Source: Kribbella sp. NBC_01245
GTDB taxonomy: Bacteria; Actinomycetota; Actinomycetes; Propionibacteriales; Kribbellaceae
NCBI RefSeq assembly: GCF_036226525.1
Contig: NZ_CP108487.1
Coordinates: 1,488,001-1,552,000, forward strand
Reading direction: 5' to 3'
Length of the DNA: 64,000 nucleotides
In this document: positions 54,685-63,554 of the stretch, piece by piece
Layout: the number at the start of each line of letters is the position of its first letter
Position numbering within the stretch: the stretch's first letter is position 1
Notes under the pieces: generated by a model
Databases searched by the model: none
What the model saw: the letters and a program-made list of their open reading frames with translations, nothing else
Told to the model about the DNA's origin: nothing
Made by a program: the position numbers and the translations under genes

Positions 54685-55888
54685 CGCGGATCTGCTCAAT
54701 GGCGTGCGGGTGCTCGACCTGACGAATGTGCTGGCCGGGCCCTTTGCGGGGTATCAACTCGCCCTGATGGGTGCCGACGTGGTGAAGGTCGAGGTGCCGT
54801 TGACCGGTGACCTCGCGCGGAACCTCGGCGCCTCGCCTGAGCTGTCTGCTAAAGGCCTGGGTATCTCGTTCCTGGCGCAGAATTCGGCCAAGCGGTCGCT
54901 GACGGTCGACCTCAAAACGCCTGCGGGTAAAGAGGTGTTGACCAGGTTGGTGGCCGGGGCCGACGTACTGCTGGAGAACTTCCGGCCTGGCGTGCTCGAG
55001 CGGTTGGGGTTCGGGCCGGAGCGGCTGCGTGAGATCAACCCGGGGCTGGTCTATTGCGCGGTGTCGGGATTCGGGCAGACCGGGCCGATGCGCGCGCGGC
55101 CGGCGTACGACCAGATCATCCAGGGTTTGTCCGGGATCATGGCCGTGACGGGGATGCCCGACACGTCGCCGACTCGGACCGGCTTCCCGATCTGCGACAC
55201 GCTTGGTGGGTATGCGGCCGCCTTTGCGATCTCGGCGGCGCTGGTGAAGAAGGCGCGTACGGGGGTCGGGTCGTACCTGGATGTCTCGATGCTGGAGACG
55301 GCGGTCGCGGCGATGGGATGGGTGGTGTCGGACTACCTCGTCGGTGGGCGGACGCCGCGGGCGATGGGCAACGAGAACGTGACTTCGGCGCCGTCGGGGA
55401 CGTTCGAGACGGCTGCTGGTCAGCTGAATATCGCGGCGAACAAGCAGGAGCAGTTCGTCACGTTGTGCCGGGTGCTGGATCGGCTTTCGCTGGTGGCGGA
55501 TCCGCGCTTTGCCACTCGCGAGGCGCGGAAGGCCAACCGGGTGGAGTTGAAGGCCGAGTTGGAGACGACGCTGCGGACGCGTACGGCGGTCGAGTGGGAC
55601 GAGTTGCTCGCGACCAGTGGGGTGCCGGTGGCGCCGGTGCTGACGCTGGAGGAATCGCTTGGGCTGCGGCAATTGGCAGAGCGGGAACTGCTGCACGACG
55701 TACCGATGCCTCAGGGTGCTGCCGCGGAGTCGTTGCGGGTATTGGGGAGCAGCGTGCATATCGATGGGCGCGCGATCGGGCCGGCGGGTGGGCCGCCGGG
55801 GTTGGGGGAGCACACCGATGAGGTGCTTGCCGATGCCGGCTACACGCCTGATGAGATCGCCGCGCTGCACGAGGCGGGCGTCGTATGA
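54671..55888 (+). CDS. Class III CoA-transferase (CaiB/BaiF family)
   Basis: 405 residues from GTG 54671 (GGAG 8 bases upstream; GTG 54653 also in frame). VRVLDLTNVLAGPFAGYQLALMGADVVKVE and RPAYDQIIQGLSG carry the family's CoA site and the catalytic Asp at about residue 147. These enzymes move CoA between carboxylic acids, for example from succinyl-CoA. The downstream lyase-like gene suggests the product is a citryl- or citramalyl-type CoA ester. Confidence 0.88.
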   Translation: MPLPDADLLNGVRVLDLTNVLAGPFAGYQLALMGADVVKVEVPLTGDLARNLGASPELSAKGLGISFLAQNSAKRSLTVDLKTPAGKEVLTRLVAGADVLLENFRPGVLERLGFGPERLREINPGLVYCAVSGFGQTGPMRARPAYDQIIQGLSGIMAVTGMPDTSPTRTGFPICDTLGGYAAAFAISAALVKKARTGVGSYLDVSMLETAVAAMGWVVSDYLVGGRTPRAMGNENVTSAPSGTFETAAGQLNIAANKQEQFVTLCRVLDRLSLVADPRFATREARKANRVELKAELETTLRTRTAVEWDELLATSGVPVAPVLTLEESLGLRQLAERELLHDVPMPQGAAAESLRVLGSSVHIDGRAIGPAGGPPGLGEHTDEVLADAGYTPDEIAALHEAGVV

Positions 55889-55906
55889 CGGAGGAGGTGG
55901 TGGGTT

Positions 55907-56692
55907 GTGACCGAGGCTGAGGACTGGTGGTCGACGGGTATCTCCGATATCTCGCCGGGCACGATTCGCTTGCGGGGTTATGCGATCGAGGACCTGATCG
56001 GGTCGGTGTCGTACGCCCAGATGGTCTGGCTGATGACGCGTGGTTCCCTGCCGTCGGCGGCCGAGGCGGCTCTGCTCGAACTGACCTTGGTAGCGGCCGT
56101 GGATCATGGCCCGCAAGCGCCTTCGATTGCTGCCGCCCGGATGGCCGCGTCGTGCGGGCTCGACCTCAACAACGCGATGGCAACGGGCGTGAACCTGCTG
56201 GGCGACGTTCACGGTGGTGCCGGTCAGCAGTGCATGGAAGTGCTTCGCTTGTTGGTCGACTCGGCGCTGTCGCCGGCCGAGGCGGCTGCGGAGTTGGTTG
56301 CCTCGTACAAGGAGCGACGGGCCTACGTACCGGGATTCGGGCACCGCTTCCATCCGCGTGACCCGCGTCGGGATCCGCTCATGAACGCCGTCGCGGAGGC
56401 TGTTGCCGAAGGCACCGTTTCTGGCCGGTACGTCGAGGCGGCCCTTGCGCTCGAGGCAGTACTGGCCGGGGGAGCGAAGCCCGTTCCGATGAACATCGAC
56501 GGCGCCACCGCCACCATCTATTGCGAACTCGGCTTTGCCCCGGAGTTGGGCCGCGGTCTCTTCGTCCTATCCCGCTCAGTCGGCCTTCTGGCGCACGCCT
56601 GGGAACAGCAGAACGAGCCGACCCGCATCAAAGGCCCGCTGCCACGCTCCGCCAACCCCACCTACACCGGGCCTCCACCTCGCACCCTCTAA
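55907..56692 (+). CDS. Citryl-CoA lyase / citrate synthase-like protein
   Basis: 261 residues from GTG 55907, with GGAGGTGG upstream. DISPGTIRLRGYAIEDLIGS, LLGDVHGGAGQQCMEVL and YVPGFGHRFHPRDPRRDPL match the citrate-synthase-type fold; the protein is as short as stand-alone citryl-CoA lyases. It would cleave a CoA ester of a hydroxy-tricarboxylate into acetyl-CoA and a keto acid. With the CoA-transferase and TTT importer this forms a plausible catabolic route; the true substrate is unknown. Confidence 0.8.
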   Translation: MTEAEDWWSTGISDISPGTIRLRGYAIEDLIGSVSYAQMVWLMTRGSLPSAAEAALLELTLVAAVDHGPQAPSIAAARMAASCGLDLNNAMATGVNLLGDVHGGAGQQCMEVLRLLVDSALSPAEAAAELVASYKERRAYVPGFGHRFHPRDPRRDPLMNAVAEAVAEGTVSGRYVEAALALEAVLAGGAKPVPMNIDGATATIYCELGFAPELGRGLFVLSRSVGLLAHAWEQQNEPTRIKGPLPRSANPTYTGPPPRTL

Positions 56693-57126
56693 CGTGATTC
56701 GAGGAGGGATTTGAGGCGGGCTAGGTCCTTGGCGTTGGCCCGACGCATCGCTGCCGCCATGACGGGTGCGGCGATCGAGGCGAAACCGGACGGCTCGCCT
56801 CGGTTGCGAAGGCTCATGTAGGTGCCGCTGCCCTCGGCCATCCACTCGTAACTGGTCTCCATCGGGAACGGGCCCTGGGCGGTCCGCATCACGAGTCGCT
56901 GCGACGCGATCAGCTCGACGATCTCGTAGGTATAGGCCAGCCGCCGGCCGAGGAAGTGCGCGACGAAGGCAATCCGGGAGCCGACCGTCGCCGGTGGCGG
57001 CGTCTCCCACACCACGGACTCGATGTTGGTGTACCAGTTGGGCGCATTCGACGGGTCGCCCGCATACCCGGAGACCACGTCTACGGGCCGGTCGATGACG
57101 ATCTCGGTCAGGACGTCGACGCTCAC
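56689..57126 (-). CDS. SRPBCC (START-like) family protein
   Basis: 145 residues from GTG 57126 (ATG 57144 also possible). VLTEIVIDRPVDVVSGYAGDP, NWYTNIESVVWETPPPATVGSR and a C-terminal helix are typical of the polyketide-cyclase/START fold. The stop overlaps that of the lyase tail to tail. Function unknown. Confidence 0.8.
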   Translation of the reverse strand: MSVDVLTEIVIDRPVDVVSGYAGDPSNAPNWYTNIESVVWETPPPATVGSRIAFVAHFLGRRLAYTYEIVELIASQRLVMRTAQGPFPMETSYEWMAEGSGTYMSLRNRGEPSGFASIAAPVMAAAMRRANAKDLARLKSLLESR

Positions 57127-57251
57127 GGAGCACCACCCCTTCATTGCCAGCATAGGCCGCGAGGGCGCGCTTGGTTGAGGGCTCAGCTATGGCGTTGGGC
57201 GGCGTGGCGGCGTAGAACGGCGGGTATCGGATACTTCTTTGGGAGGGGATC

Positions 57252-57674
57252 ATGTCCAATCGTTCCGCCATCGCCACGGCAAGCGCGGTGCTCGCGATCG
57301 CCACATTCGGGCTACCCGCCGCGACCGCGGCACCCGCAATCCCGCTGAGCGGTGGCCAGGAGACTGCCGCGGCAGATACCGACGGGCACGGGTTCTTCAC
57401 GTACTCCATCGACGGTACGACGTTCTGCTGGACCCTCAGCTGGCAGGACATCCAGGCGCCCACCGCGGCCCACGTGCATGTCGGGGCGCGGCACGTCGCC
57501 GGGCCGGTCGTCATTCCTCTGGATGCCGACGGACTGCCCGGGCCTGACATGGCCGGTTGCGTCACGATCAGCGCCGCACTTGCCAGCGCGATCACGGCGG
57601 ACCCGGGCGACTACTACGCCAACGTGCACAACACCACGTTCCCAGCAGGCGCGATCAGGGGCCAGCTCAAATAA
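57252..57674 (+). CDS. Secreted CHRD domain protein
   Basis: 140 residues. Signal peptide ATASAVLAIATFGLPAATAA; then one CHRD domain: LSGGQETAAADTDGHGFFTY, APTAAHVHVGARHVAGPVV and DYYANVHNTTFPAGAIRGQL. Bacterial CHRD proteins are secreted, of unknown role. Confidence 0.9.
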   Translation: MSNRSAIATASAVLAIATFGLPAATAAPAIPLSGGQETAAADTDGHGFFTYSIDGTTFCWTLSWQDIQAPTAAHVHVGARHVAGPVVIPLDADGLPGPDMAGCVTISAALASAITADPGDYYANVHNTTFPAGAIRGQLK

Positions 57675-59294
57675 CTAGGTCGGCAGTTTGTTGCGGAGGA
57701 CTTTGCCGGTGGCGTTGCGGGGGAGTTCGTCGACCAGCACGACCTGGCGTGGGGTTTTGAAGCGGGCCAGATTGGTGCGGACGTACTCGCGGAGGGCGTC
57801 GGGGTCGGCGGGACGGCCGGGGGTGGGTACGACGTAGGCGATCAGGCGTTGGCCGAACTCCTCGTCGTCCACTCCGACCACGGCGACATCCGCGACGGCG
57901 GGATGGGCGGCGAGGCAGTTCTCGACTTCGACGGGGTAGACGTTCTCGCCGCCGGACACGATCATGTCGTCCTCGCGCCCATCCACGAACAGGCGGCCCT
58001 CGACGTCGAGATGACCCAGGTCGCCGGTGCTCATCCGGCCGTCGACAACGGTTTTGCTGCCGCCGCCGAGGTAACCGCCGAAGACCAGGCCGCCGCCGGC
58101 GAAGATGCGCCCGGTCTCGCCGGCGGGTAGCGGCCGGTCGTACTGGTCGAGGATGACGACCGAGCTGCCGAGGCATGGCCGTCCGACCGTCCCGGGCGCG
58201 GCCTTGAGGTCGGCCGGACCGGCCAGGGTGGCGATGCCGATCTCGCTCGAGCCGTACGCGTCGCAGAGGATCGCGCCGTAGCGGGCCATGAAGCGCTCGG
58301 CGAGGGCCGGGCTCAACGCGGATGCGCCGGAAACGACTGCCCGCAAGGAGGTCAGGTCGTACTTGGCGACCTCGTCGGCGGGTAGCTCGAGCATGCGTTG
58401 CAGCATCACCGGCACGGCGACGATCGACCCGGCCCGGTGTCTCTCGACCGCGGCCAGGGCGACGGCCGGGTCGAACCTGCGCATGAGAACGAGTGGTGAA
58501 CCGAGGAACAGCGCGAGCATCGCGGTGAGCAGCCCGAGCCCATGGAACAACGGCGGGCAGATTAGCGCCGGCTCACCCGCGCGCAGGCCGACGCGTCGCA
58601 GCACTGTGCCGGTCAAACCACTCAGCGACGCGGCGGTCGGCACTCGCGGCGCAGCCTTGGGCGTGCCGGTCGTGCCGGAAGTGAGGATGACGATTCGCCC
58701 GGGATGGTCTGGCGCGGCCGGCTCGGGCCAGTTGCCCGCCGCGAGGCGATCCAGCGAGGCGGCGCCGGTGTCGTCGTCGTGCCACGCGAGCAGTCGGCGG
58801 ACACCGCGGCCGCTCTCCTCGACGAGCGGGACGAACTCCTGGTCGAGGATCAGCAGGTCTGGGTCGTTGCGCTTCAGCAACTCGTCCAGCTGGGGAGCGG
58901 CAAGGCCGGTGTTGAGGAAATAGACGTCCGCGCCGAGGCGGCCGGCCGCGAGCGTCGCCTCGAGAAAACCCTTGTGATTGCGGCAAAGCACGGCCACCTT
59001 GCTGCCCGCGCCGATGCCGAACGACGCGGCCAGTCCCGCGGCCTGGGCGGCACACCGCCGATCGAGCTGCCGGTACGTGATGGTGCCGAGGTCGTCGATC
59101 ACCGCCGGCCGATCCGGGAAGCGGATCGCGGCCACCGCGCCCAGCGTCGCGACGGACTGGCCGAACTGGTGCAACGTACGCCCGATCGGCATCAGCTGAC
59201 CCGGCCCGGCGGCACGCCACACGCCCGAGCGCAGCAGCGAGGCCGGTATCGCGCAGGCCTCGGCCGCCGTACGGAGCCGGTTGGTCAGCTTCAC
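57675..59294 (-). CDS. Fatty-acyl/aryl-CoA ligase (AMP-dependent synthetase)
   Basis: 539 residues. Motifs in order: LTSGTTGTPKAAPR (P-loop), DAYGSSEIGIATLAGP, STGDLGHLD, GREDDMIVSGGENVYPVE, and LPRNATGKVLRNKL with the catalytic Lys. The enzyme adenylates a carboxylic acid and ligates it to CoA. GTG 59294 overlaps the SDR stop. It belongs to the hydrolase-SDR-ligase operon. Confidence 0.9.
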   Translation of the reverse strand: MKLTNRLRTAAEACAIPASLLRSGVWRAAGPGQLMPIGRTLHQFGQSVATLGAVAAIRFPDRPAVIDDLGTITYRQLDRRCAAQAAGLAASFGIGAGSKVAVLCRNHKGFLEATLAAGRLGADVYFLNTGLAAPQLDELLKRNDPDLLILDQEFVPLVEESGRGVRRLLAWHDDDTGAASLDRLAAGNWPEPAAPDHPGRIVILTSGTTGTPKAAPRVPTAASLSGLTGTVLRRVGLRAGEPALICPPLFHGLGLLTAMLALFLGSPLVLMRRFDPAVALAAVERHRAGSIVAVPVMLQRMLELPADEVAKYDLTSLRAVVSGASALSPALAERFMARYGAILCDAYGSSEIGIATLAGPADLKAAPGTVGRPCLGSSVVILDQYDRPLPAGETGRIFAGGGLVFGGYLGGGSKTVVDGRMSTGDLGHLDVEGRLFVDGREDDMIVSGGENVYPVEVENCLAAHPAVADVAVVGVDDEEFGQRLIAYVVPTPGRPADPDALREYVRTNLARFKTPRQVVLVDELPRNATGKVLRNKLPT

Positions 59295-60196
59295 CGAGGC
59301 GACCCCGGTGTGTTGTCCCCGGGCTTGGGTTTTGGCTCGGTCCGGCGGTAGTACTGCCGGAAGAGCCGGTCGGTCGGCGTGCGGAACAGGTCGCCTATCG
59401 CGCCGGCCGGGCGGACCCAGGCCGCCACGAGGTGGTGCGGCCGCTTGGCGACGGCTGCGCAGACCTGGTTCGCCGCCTGCTCGGGGGTGAGCCCGGGCAG
59501 GTTCTTCAACTCGGTGGTCGGCTCGCTCATCCGGGTGTGCACGAGGCCCATGTACACCGTGGAGACGGTGACGCCGTCGTCGCGAATCTCCTGCGCGACG
59601 CTGCGCAGCCAGATGTCGAAGGCGCCCTTCGACGCGAGGTACGCCGACCAGCGGGCCATCGGTGGGGTCCGCACGCCGGCGGTCGAGATGTTCACGATGT
59701 GGCCGGATCCGCGCTCGCGCATGGACGGCAACAACTCCAGCACCAGCTTGGCCGGGCCGAGGTAGTTGATCGCGTTCGTGCGCTCGATGTCGTGGAAGCG
59801 CTGGTACGAGTCGGCGATCGACCGGCGGATCGACTTGCCCGCGTTGCTGACGAGCACGTCGACGTGGCCATGGTCGTGCAGCACGCGTCGTACCAGCTCC
59901 TCGATGGCGTGCGGATCGGTGAGGTCGGCCGGATAGCTGTACGCCGAGCCGCCGGCCTGGTTGATGCCGTCGGCAACGAGTTGCAGTTGGTCCGCCGTCC
60001 GGGCGACGAGCAGCACCGTCGCACCGGCTCCGGCCAATCGCCGCGCGGTCGCCTCGCCGATCCCGAACGACGCGCCCGTGACCAGCACGACCTGGCCGCG
60101 GACGGCGTGAGCGAGGCGGTCGGGGGAGAGCCGGACCCGCCCGTTCGCCAGGGCGACGAGCAAAGGCCAGCCGGGACGGCGTTTCCTGGGCTCCAT
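59291..60196 (-). CDS. Short-chain dehydrogenase/reductase
   Basis: 301 residues: TGASFGIGEATARRLAGAG (cofactor site), VLVSNAGKSIRRS, NISTAGVRTPP and the YLASK catalytic motif. The 30-residue N-terminal and 60-residue C-terminal extensions (LFRQYYRRTEPKPKP) resemble membrane-associated actinobacterial SDRs found with acyl-CoA ligases. Coupled to the ligase downstream. Confidence 0.88.
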   Translation of the reverse strand: MEPRKRRPGWPLLVALANGRVRLSPDRLAHAVRGQVVLVTGASFGIGEATARRLAGAGATVLLVARTADQLQLVADGINQAGGSAYSYPADLTDPHAIEELVRRVLHDHGHVDVLVSNAGKSIRRSIADSYQRFHDIERTNAINYLGPAKLVLELLPSMRERGSGHIVNISTAGVRTPPMARWSAYLASKGAFDIWLRSVAQEIRDDGVTVSTVYMGLVHTRMSEPTTELKNLPGLTPEQAANQVCAAVAKRPHHLVAAWVRPAGAIGDLFRTPTDRLFRQYYRRTEPKPKPGDNTPGSPR

Positions 60197-60255
60197 GATC
60201 GGATATTACCGGCAGGTAGCCATTGGCGGTAGGACCCGTTCAGTCTTTGGTCCAT

Positions 60256-61101
60256 TCACACCATCGCTCCCACCTCGGTCTCGGCTGCCGCGCCGCGCGA
60301 CGAGGCCGCGACAGCTTCCATCACCCGATCGAGCCACTCCGAGATGAGCCAGTCGAACAAGGCCGGCTGCTCGAACTGCAGGTTGTGCCCGGCGCGGTCG
60401 AGCACGACGAACGACGCACGCGGGTAATGCGGAAGCAGATCGTACTGCTCGGCGTAGCCGACGGACGCGTCCTGTCTGCCAGTCAAGACGAGGGTCGGCC
60501 GCGGGTAGACCGGACCGGACTCGGGCTGCACCGCGAGCACCCAGTCGCGCCGGATGACCGCGAGCCGATCCTGGTCGGCGGCGGCCAGACCGGGAACGAC
60601 GTCCGACCTGAATCTGCGCAGGGTTTCGGGCGATTGCACGACCGCGAGCTCGGCGAATTCGGCGGCCTCGGCCGGATCGAGGGAGGCGAGCAACGCCGGA
60701 TCGGCGCGGATCACCTGGTGCTCGGGCACTATTCGGTCGGCATAGTCCAGGTTCTTCCCGACCGGACAGATCAGCGCCAGCCCGAGGATCTGCTCGGGCC
60801 GGCGAGCCACGAGGCTGCGCGCGAGCAATCCGCCGAACGATTCGCCGATCAGGAGGAACGGCTCCGAGCCGATCTGCTCGTCGATGAAGGCCAGCACGGC
60901 GGTGAGGATGTCTTCGGCGCTGTAGGCGTGATAGCCCGGGCTCTGGCCCATGGCCGGGAGGTCGGGGTAATACCGCCGATAGCCGGGACGCTCAGCGAAA
61001 ATCGGCTCCAGACAGCCGGTCATCAGCCGGTGGTCCGGCGTCCAGCCGTGCAGCGCCAGCACCGGGGTGCCCTCGCCGTACGCCACGAAATGCAGGGTCA
61101 T
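60256..61101 (-). CDS. Alpha/beta-fold hydrolase
   Basis: 281 residues from ATG 61101 with GAGGAG upstream; the frame is open further but without a ribosome site. LALHGWTPDHRLM (oxyanion), LIGESFGGLLARS (nucleophile), LTGRQDASVGY (acid) and DRAGHNLQFEQP (His) form the triad. Substrate unknown. It precedes the SDR by 59 bases, probably one operon. Confidence 0.88.
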   Translation of the reverse strand: MTLHFVAYGEGTPVLALHGWTPDHRLMTGCLEPIFAERPGYRRYYPDLPAMGQSPGYHAYSAEDILTAVLAFIDEQIGSEPFLLIGESFGGLLARSLVARRPEQILGLALICPVGKNLDYADRIVPEHQVIRADPALLASLDPAEAAEFAELAVVQSPETLRRFRSDVVPGLAAADQDRLAVIRRDWVLAVQPESGPVYPRPTLVLTGRQDASVGYAEQYDLLPHYPRASFVVLDRAGHNLQFEQPALFDWLISEWLDRVMEAVAASSRGAAAETEVGAMV

Positions 61102-61202
61102 GCGGTCTCTCCTCAACCAGTCTTGCGATGGCCAAAGAACTATCAGGCCCCGCCGACAGTTTCCGTTCCACCCGCTCGACCGTCCGCAGATGAGCCCGCT
61201 TT

Positions 61203-62165
61203 TCAGCCGGCGCGGAAGGTTTTGCGGTAGGCCAGCGGGGAGACGCCGAGCTCGGTGCGGAGGTGGTGTCGCAGCGACGCCGCCGTACCGAGGCCGGCCT
61301 CCTGTGCGACCCGGTCGACCGGCAGCGCGGTCGTCTCCAGCAGATGGCACGCGTGCCGCACGCGCTGTTGCAGAAGCCAGGCGCCAGGGGAGAGGCCCGT
61401 CTCGGCCTTGAAGCGACGGCTGAACGTCCGCACGCTCATCCGCGCATGGTCTGCGAGTGTCGCGAGATCGAGCTCGGTTTGGAGGCGCTCGATCGCCCAG
61501 GCTCGCGTCGGCGCCGTACCGTCGGAACCCTCCTCCGGCACGTTGCGGTCGATGAATTGGGACTGCCCGCCTTCACGCCAGGGCGGTACGACGCAGTGCC
61601 GCGCGGCCCGGTTCGCCACCTCGCTGCCATAGTCGATCCGGGCGAGGTGCAGGCAGAGGTCGACGCCCGCGGATAGCCCGGCCGAGGTGATGAGGTCGCC
61701 GTCGTCGAGGAACAGCTGGTTCTCGTTGAGTAGGACCTTCGGATAGAGCGCGCGGAATTGGTCGACGTAGCGCCAATGTGTGGTGACGGGCCGCCCGTCC
61801 AGCAGGCCGGCCGCCGCTAGCGCGAAGGCGCCCGTACAGATGGAGGCGATGCGCGTGCCCGGCCGGATCCTCGCGAAGGCGGCCGCGAGCTCGTCCGGCA
61901 ACGTTCCCTCATACCGCGGCCCGTGGATGCGCGTGCCGGGCACGATCACGGTGTCGGCCTCGGCGAGGATCTCCGGACCGTAGTCCGGCACGATCGTGAA
62001 CCCGAGGCTCGCGCGGACCGGGCCGTCGTCGAGCCCGCAGACCTTTACGTCGTACAGCGGCGTGCCGTCGGCGAGGGTCGCGGCGCCGAGCACGGTCGGC
62101 GGAATGGTCATGTCGTAGCCGACGACTGGTGCCAGGGCGAGAACGGCAACCTGATGCATGGCCAT
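61203..62165 (-). CDS. GlxA-type AraC family regulator (DJ-1/PfpI plus HTH)
   Basis: 320 residues from ATG 62165 (ATG 62159 alternative). The N-terminal DJ-1/PfpI-like domain contains IASICTGAFALAAAGLLDG; the C-terminal AraC domain holds TLADHARMSVRTFSRRFKAET and RVAQEAGLGTAASLRHHLRTE. It is divergent from the MFS permease and also 101 bases upstream of the hydrolase operon, so it may control either. Confidence 0.9.
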   Translation of the reverse strand: MAMHQVAVLALAPVVGYDMTIPPTVLGAATLADGTPLYDVKVCGLDDGPVRASLGFTIVPDYGPEILAEADTVIVPGTRIHGPRYEGTLPDELAAAFARIRPGTRIASICTGAFALAAAGLLDGRPVTTHWRYVDQFRALYPKVLLNENQLFLDDGDLITSAGLSAGVDLCLHLARIDYGSEVANRAARHCVVPPWREGGQSQFIDRNVPEEGSDGTAPTRAWAIERLQTELDLATLADHARMSVRTFSRRFKAETGLSPGAWLLQQRVRHACHLLETTALPVDRVAQEAGLGTAASLRHHLRTELGVSPLAYRKTFRAG

Positions 62166-62181
62166 ATCTTGACACATGTTG

Positions 62182-62218
62182 GCGGTCTGGCCACTCGTTC
62201 CGTTGATCGCCAGACCGC
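62182..62218. promoter_or_regulatory. Inverted repeat between glxA-type gene and MFS permease
   Basis: GCGGTCTGGC (62182-62191) and GCCAGACCGC (62209-62218) are exact reverse complements with a 17-base centre, in the divergent gap. Likely operator of the GlxA-type regulator. Its position supports GTG 62230 as the permease start. Confidence 0.5.
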
Positions 62219-62229
62219 AGAATCGCCGG

Positions 62230-63507
62230 GTGACGGAGATTTTGGAGCGGAAGAAGACGGCCAGGTTGCATCGCGCCTGGATCGTCGCGGGGATCGGGTT
62301 CGTGACGTTGATCGGTGCGGCGGGCTTCCGCTCGGTGCCGAGTGTGTTGCTGGATCCGTTGCACGACGAGTTCGGCTGGTCGCACGCGACGATCGGCTCG
62401 GCGGTGTCGATCAATCTGATGTTGTACGGCCTGATCTCACCGTTCGCGGCGGCGTTGATGGACAAACTCGGCATCCGGAAGGTCGTCGGCGGCGCACTGG
62501 TGCTGGTAGCGGCCGGTAGTGGGCTGACGGTGTTCATGACGTCCAGCTGGCAGCTGCTGCTCTGCTGGGGTCTGCTGGTCGGTGTCGGCACTGGTGCAAT
62601 GTCGATGACCTTCGTAGCCACTGTGACGACTCGCTGGTTCTTTGCCCGGCGTGGACTGGTTACCGGGATCCTGACGGCCGCTGGCGCCACGGGGCAGCTC
62701 GTGTTCCTTCCGTTGATCGCGAAGCTTGCTGGCGACTACGGGTGGCGTTTGCCGGCGCTTCTTGTCGCTGGGATCGCGTTGTCCGTCGTACCGCTCGTGC
62801 TGATCTTTATGCGGGACTACCCGAGCGATGTGGGTTTGCGGGCGTACGGCGCTCCTGAGGGAAGCACGGTCGGCCTGCGGGTTGCGGCTGTTGGGAACAG
62901 CGCGGTGCGGGCGCTGGTCGCTCTGAAGTCTGCTGCTCGTACTCGGACGTTCTGGTTCCTTGCGGGTGGCTTTGCGATCTGTGGCGCGTCTACCAACGGG
63001 CTAGTGGGTACGCATTTTGTGACGGCTGCGCACGATCATGGGATGCCTCACACGACTGCGGCGTCTCTGCTGGCTCTGGTCGGCATCTTCGACATTGCCG
63101 GGACTGTCGCGTCTGGGTGGCTTACGGATCGCTGGGATCCGCGCTACTTGCTGATCGGGTACTACACGCTGCGAGGCGCGTCGCTGCTCGTGCTGCCGTC
63201 ACTGTTCTCGGAGCACGTTGAGCCGAGTATGTGGGTGTTCATCATCTTCTACGGGCTCGACTGGATCGCTACCGTTCCGCCGACTGTGGCGTTGTGCCGG
63301 CAGTGGTTCGGCGCGGACGGGCCTATCGTCTTCGGCTGGGTCTTCGCGTCACACCAGGTCGGCGCGGCAGTCGCGGCGACTGGTGCGGGTGCGATCCGCG
63401 ACGCCTTCGGGACCTACAACCTGGCGTGGTACCTGGCGGGTGGGCTGTGCGCGTTCGCGGCGTTGATGTCCTGGCGGATCCGGCCGTTGCCTCAGCCCGT
63501 TCCCTGA
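62230..63507 (+). CDS. MFS transporter (monocarboxylate-like)
   Basis: 425 residues from GTG 62230, 12 membrane segments. AWIVAGIGFVTLIGAAGFRS, DEFGWSHATIGSAVSIN and YGLISPFAAALMDKLGIRK are typical of the oxalate/monocarboxylate branch of the major facilitator family. Substrate unknown. Confidence 0.87.
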   Translation: MTEILERKKTARLHRAWIVAGIGFVTLIGAAGFRSVPSVLLDPLHDEFGWSHATIGSAVSINLMLYGLISPFAAALMDKLGIRKVVGGALVLVAAGSGLTVFMTSSWQLLLCWGLLVGVGTGAMSMTFVATVTTRWFFARRGLVTGILTAAGATGQLVFLPLIAKLAGDYGWRLPALLVAGIALSVVPLVLIFMRDYPSDVGLRAYGAPEGSTVGLRVAAVGNSAVRALVALKSAARTRTFWFLAGGFAICGASTNGLVGTHFVTAAHDHGMPHTTAASLLALVGIFDIAGTVASGWLTDRWDPRYLLIGYYTLRGASLLVLPSLFSEHVEPSMWVFIIFYGLDWIATVPPTVALCRQWFGADGPIVFGWVFASHQVGAAVAATGAGAIRDAFGTYNLAWYLAGGLCAFAALMSWRIRPLPQPVP

Positions 63508-63516
63508 GGTCGGTAG

Positions 63517-63534
63517 CCTCAGCATTAGTTGAGG
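63517..63534. promoter_or_regulatory. SoxR-box-like dyad
   Basis: CCTCAGCATTAGTTGAGG, 18 bases, keeps the CCTCA-N8-TGAGG ends of the SoxR operator and lies 20 bases before the soxR start. No convincing -35/-10 flanks it. Autoregulation is possible. Confidence 0.55.
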
Positions 63535-63554
63535 TCCGACCGGAGGGATACAGA

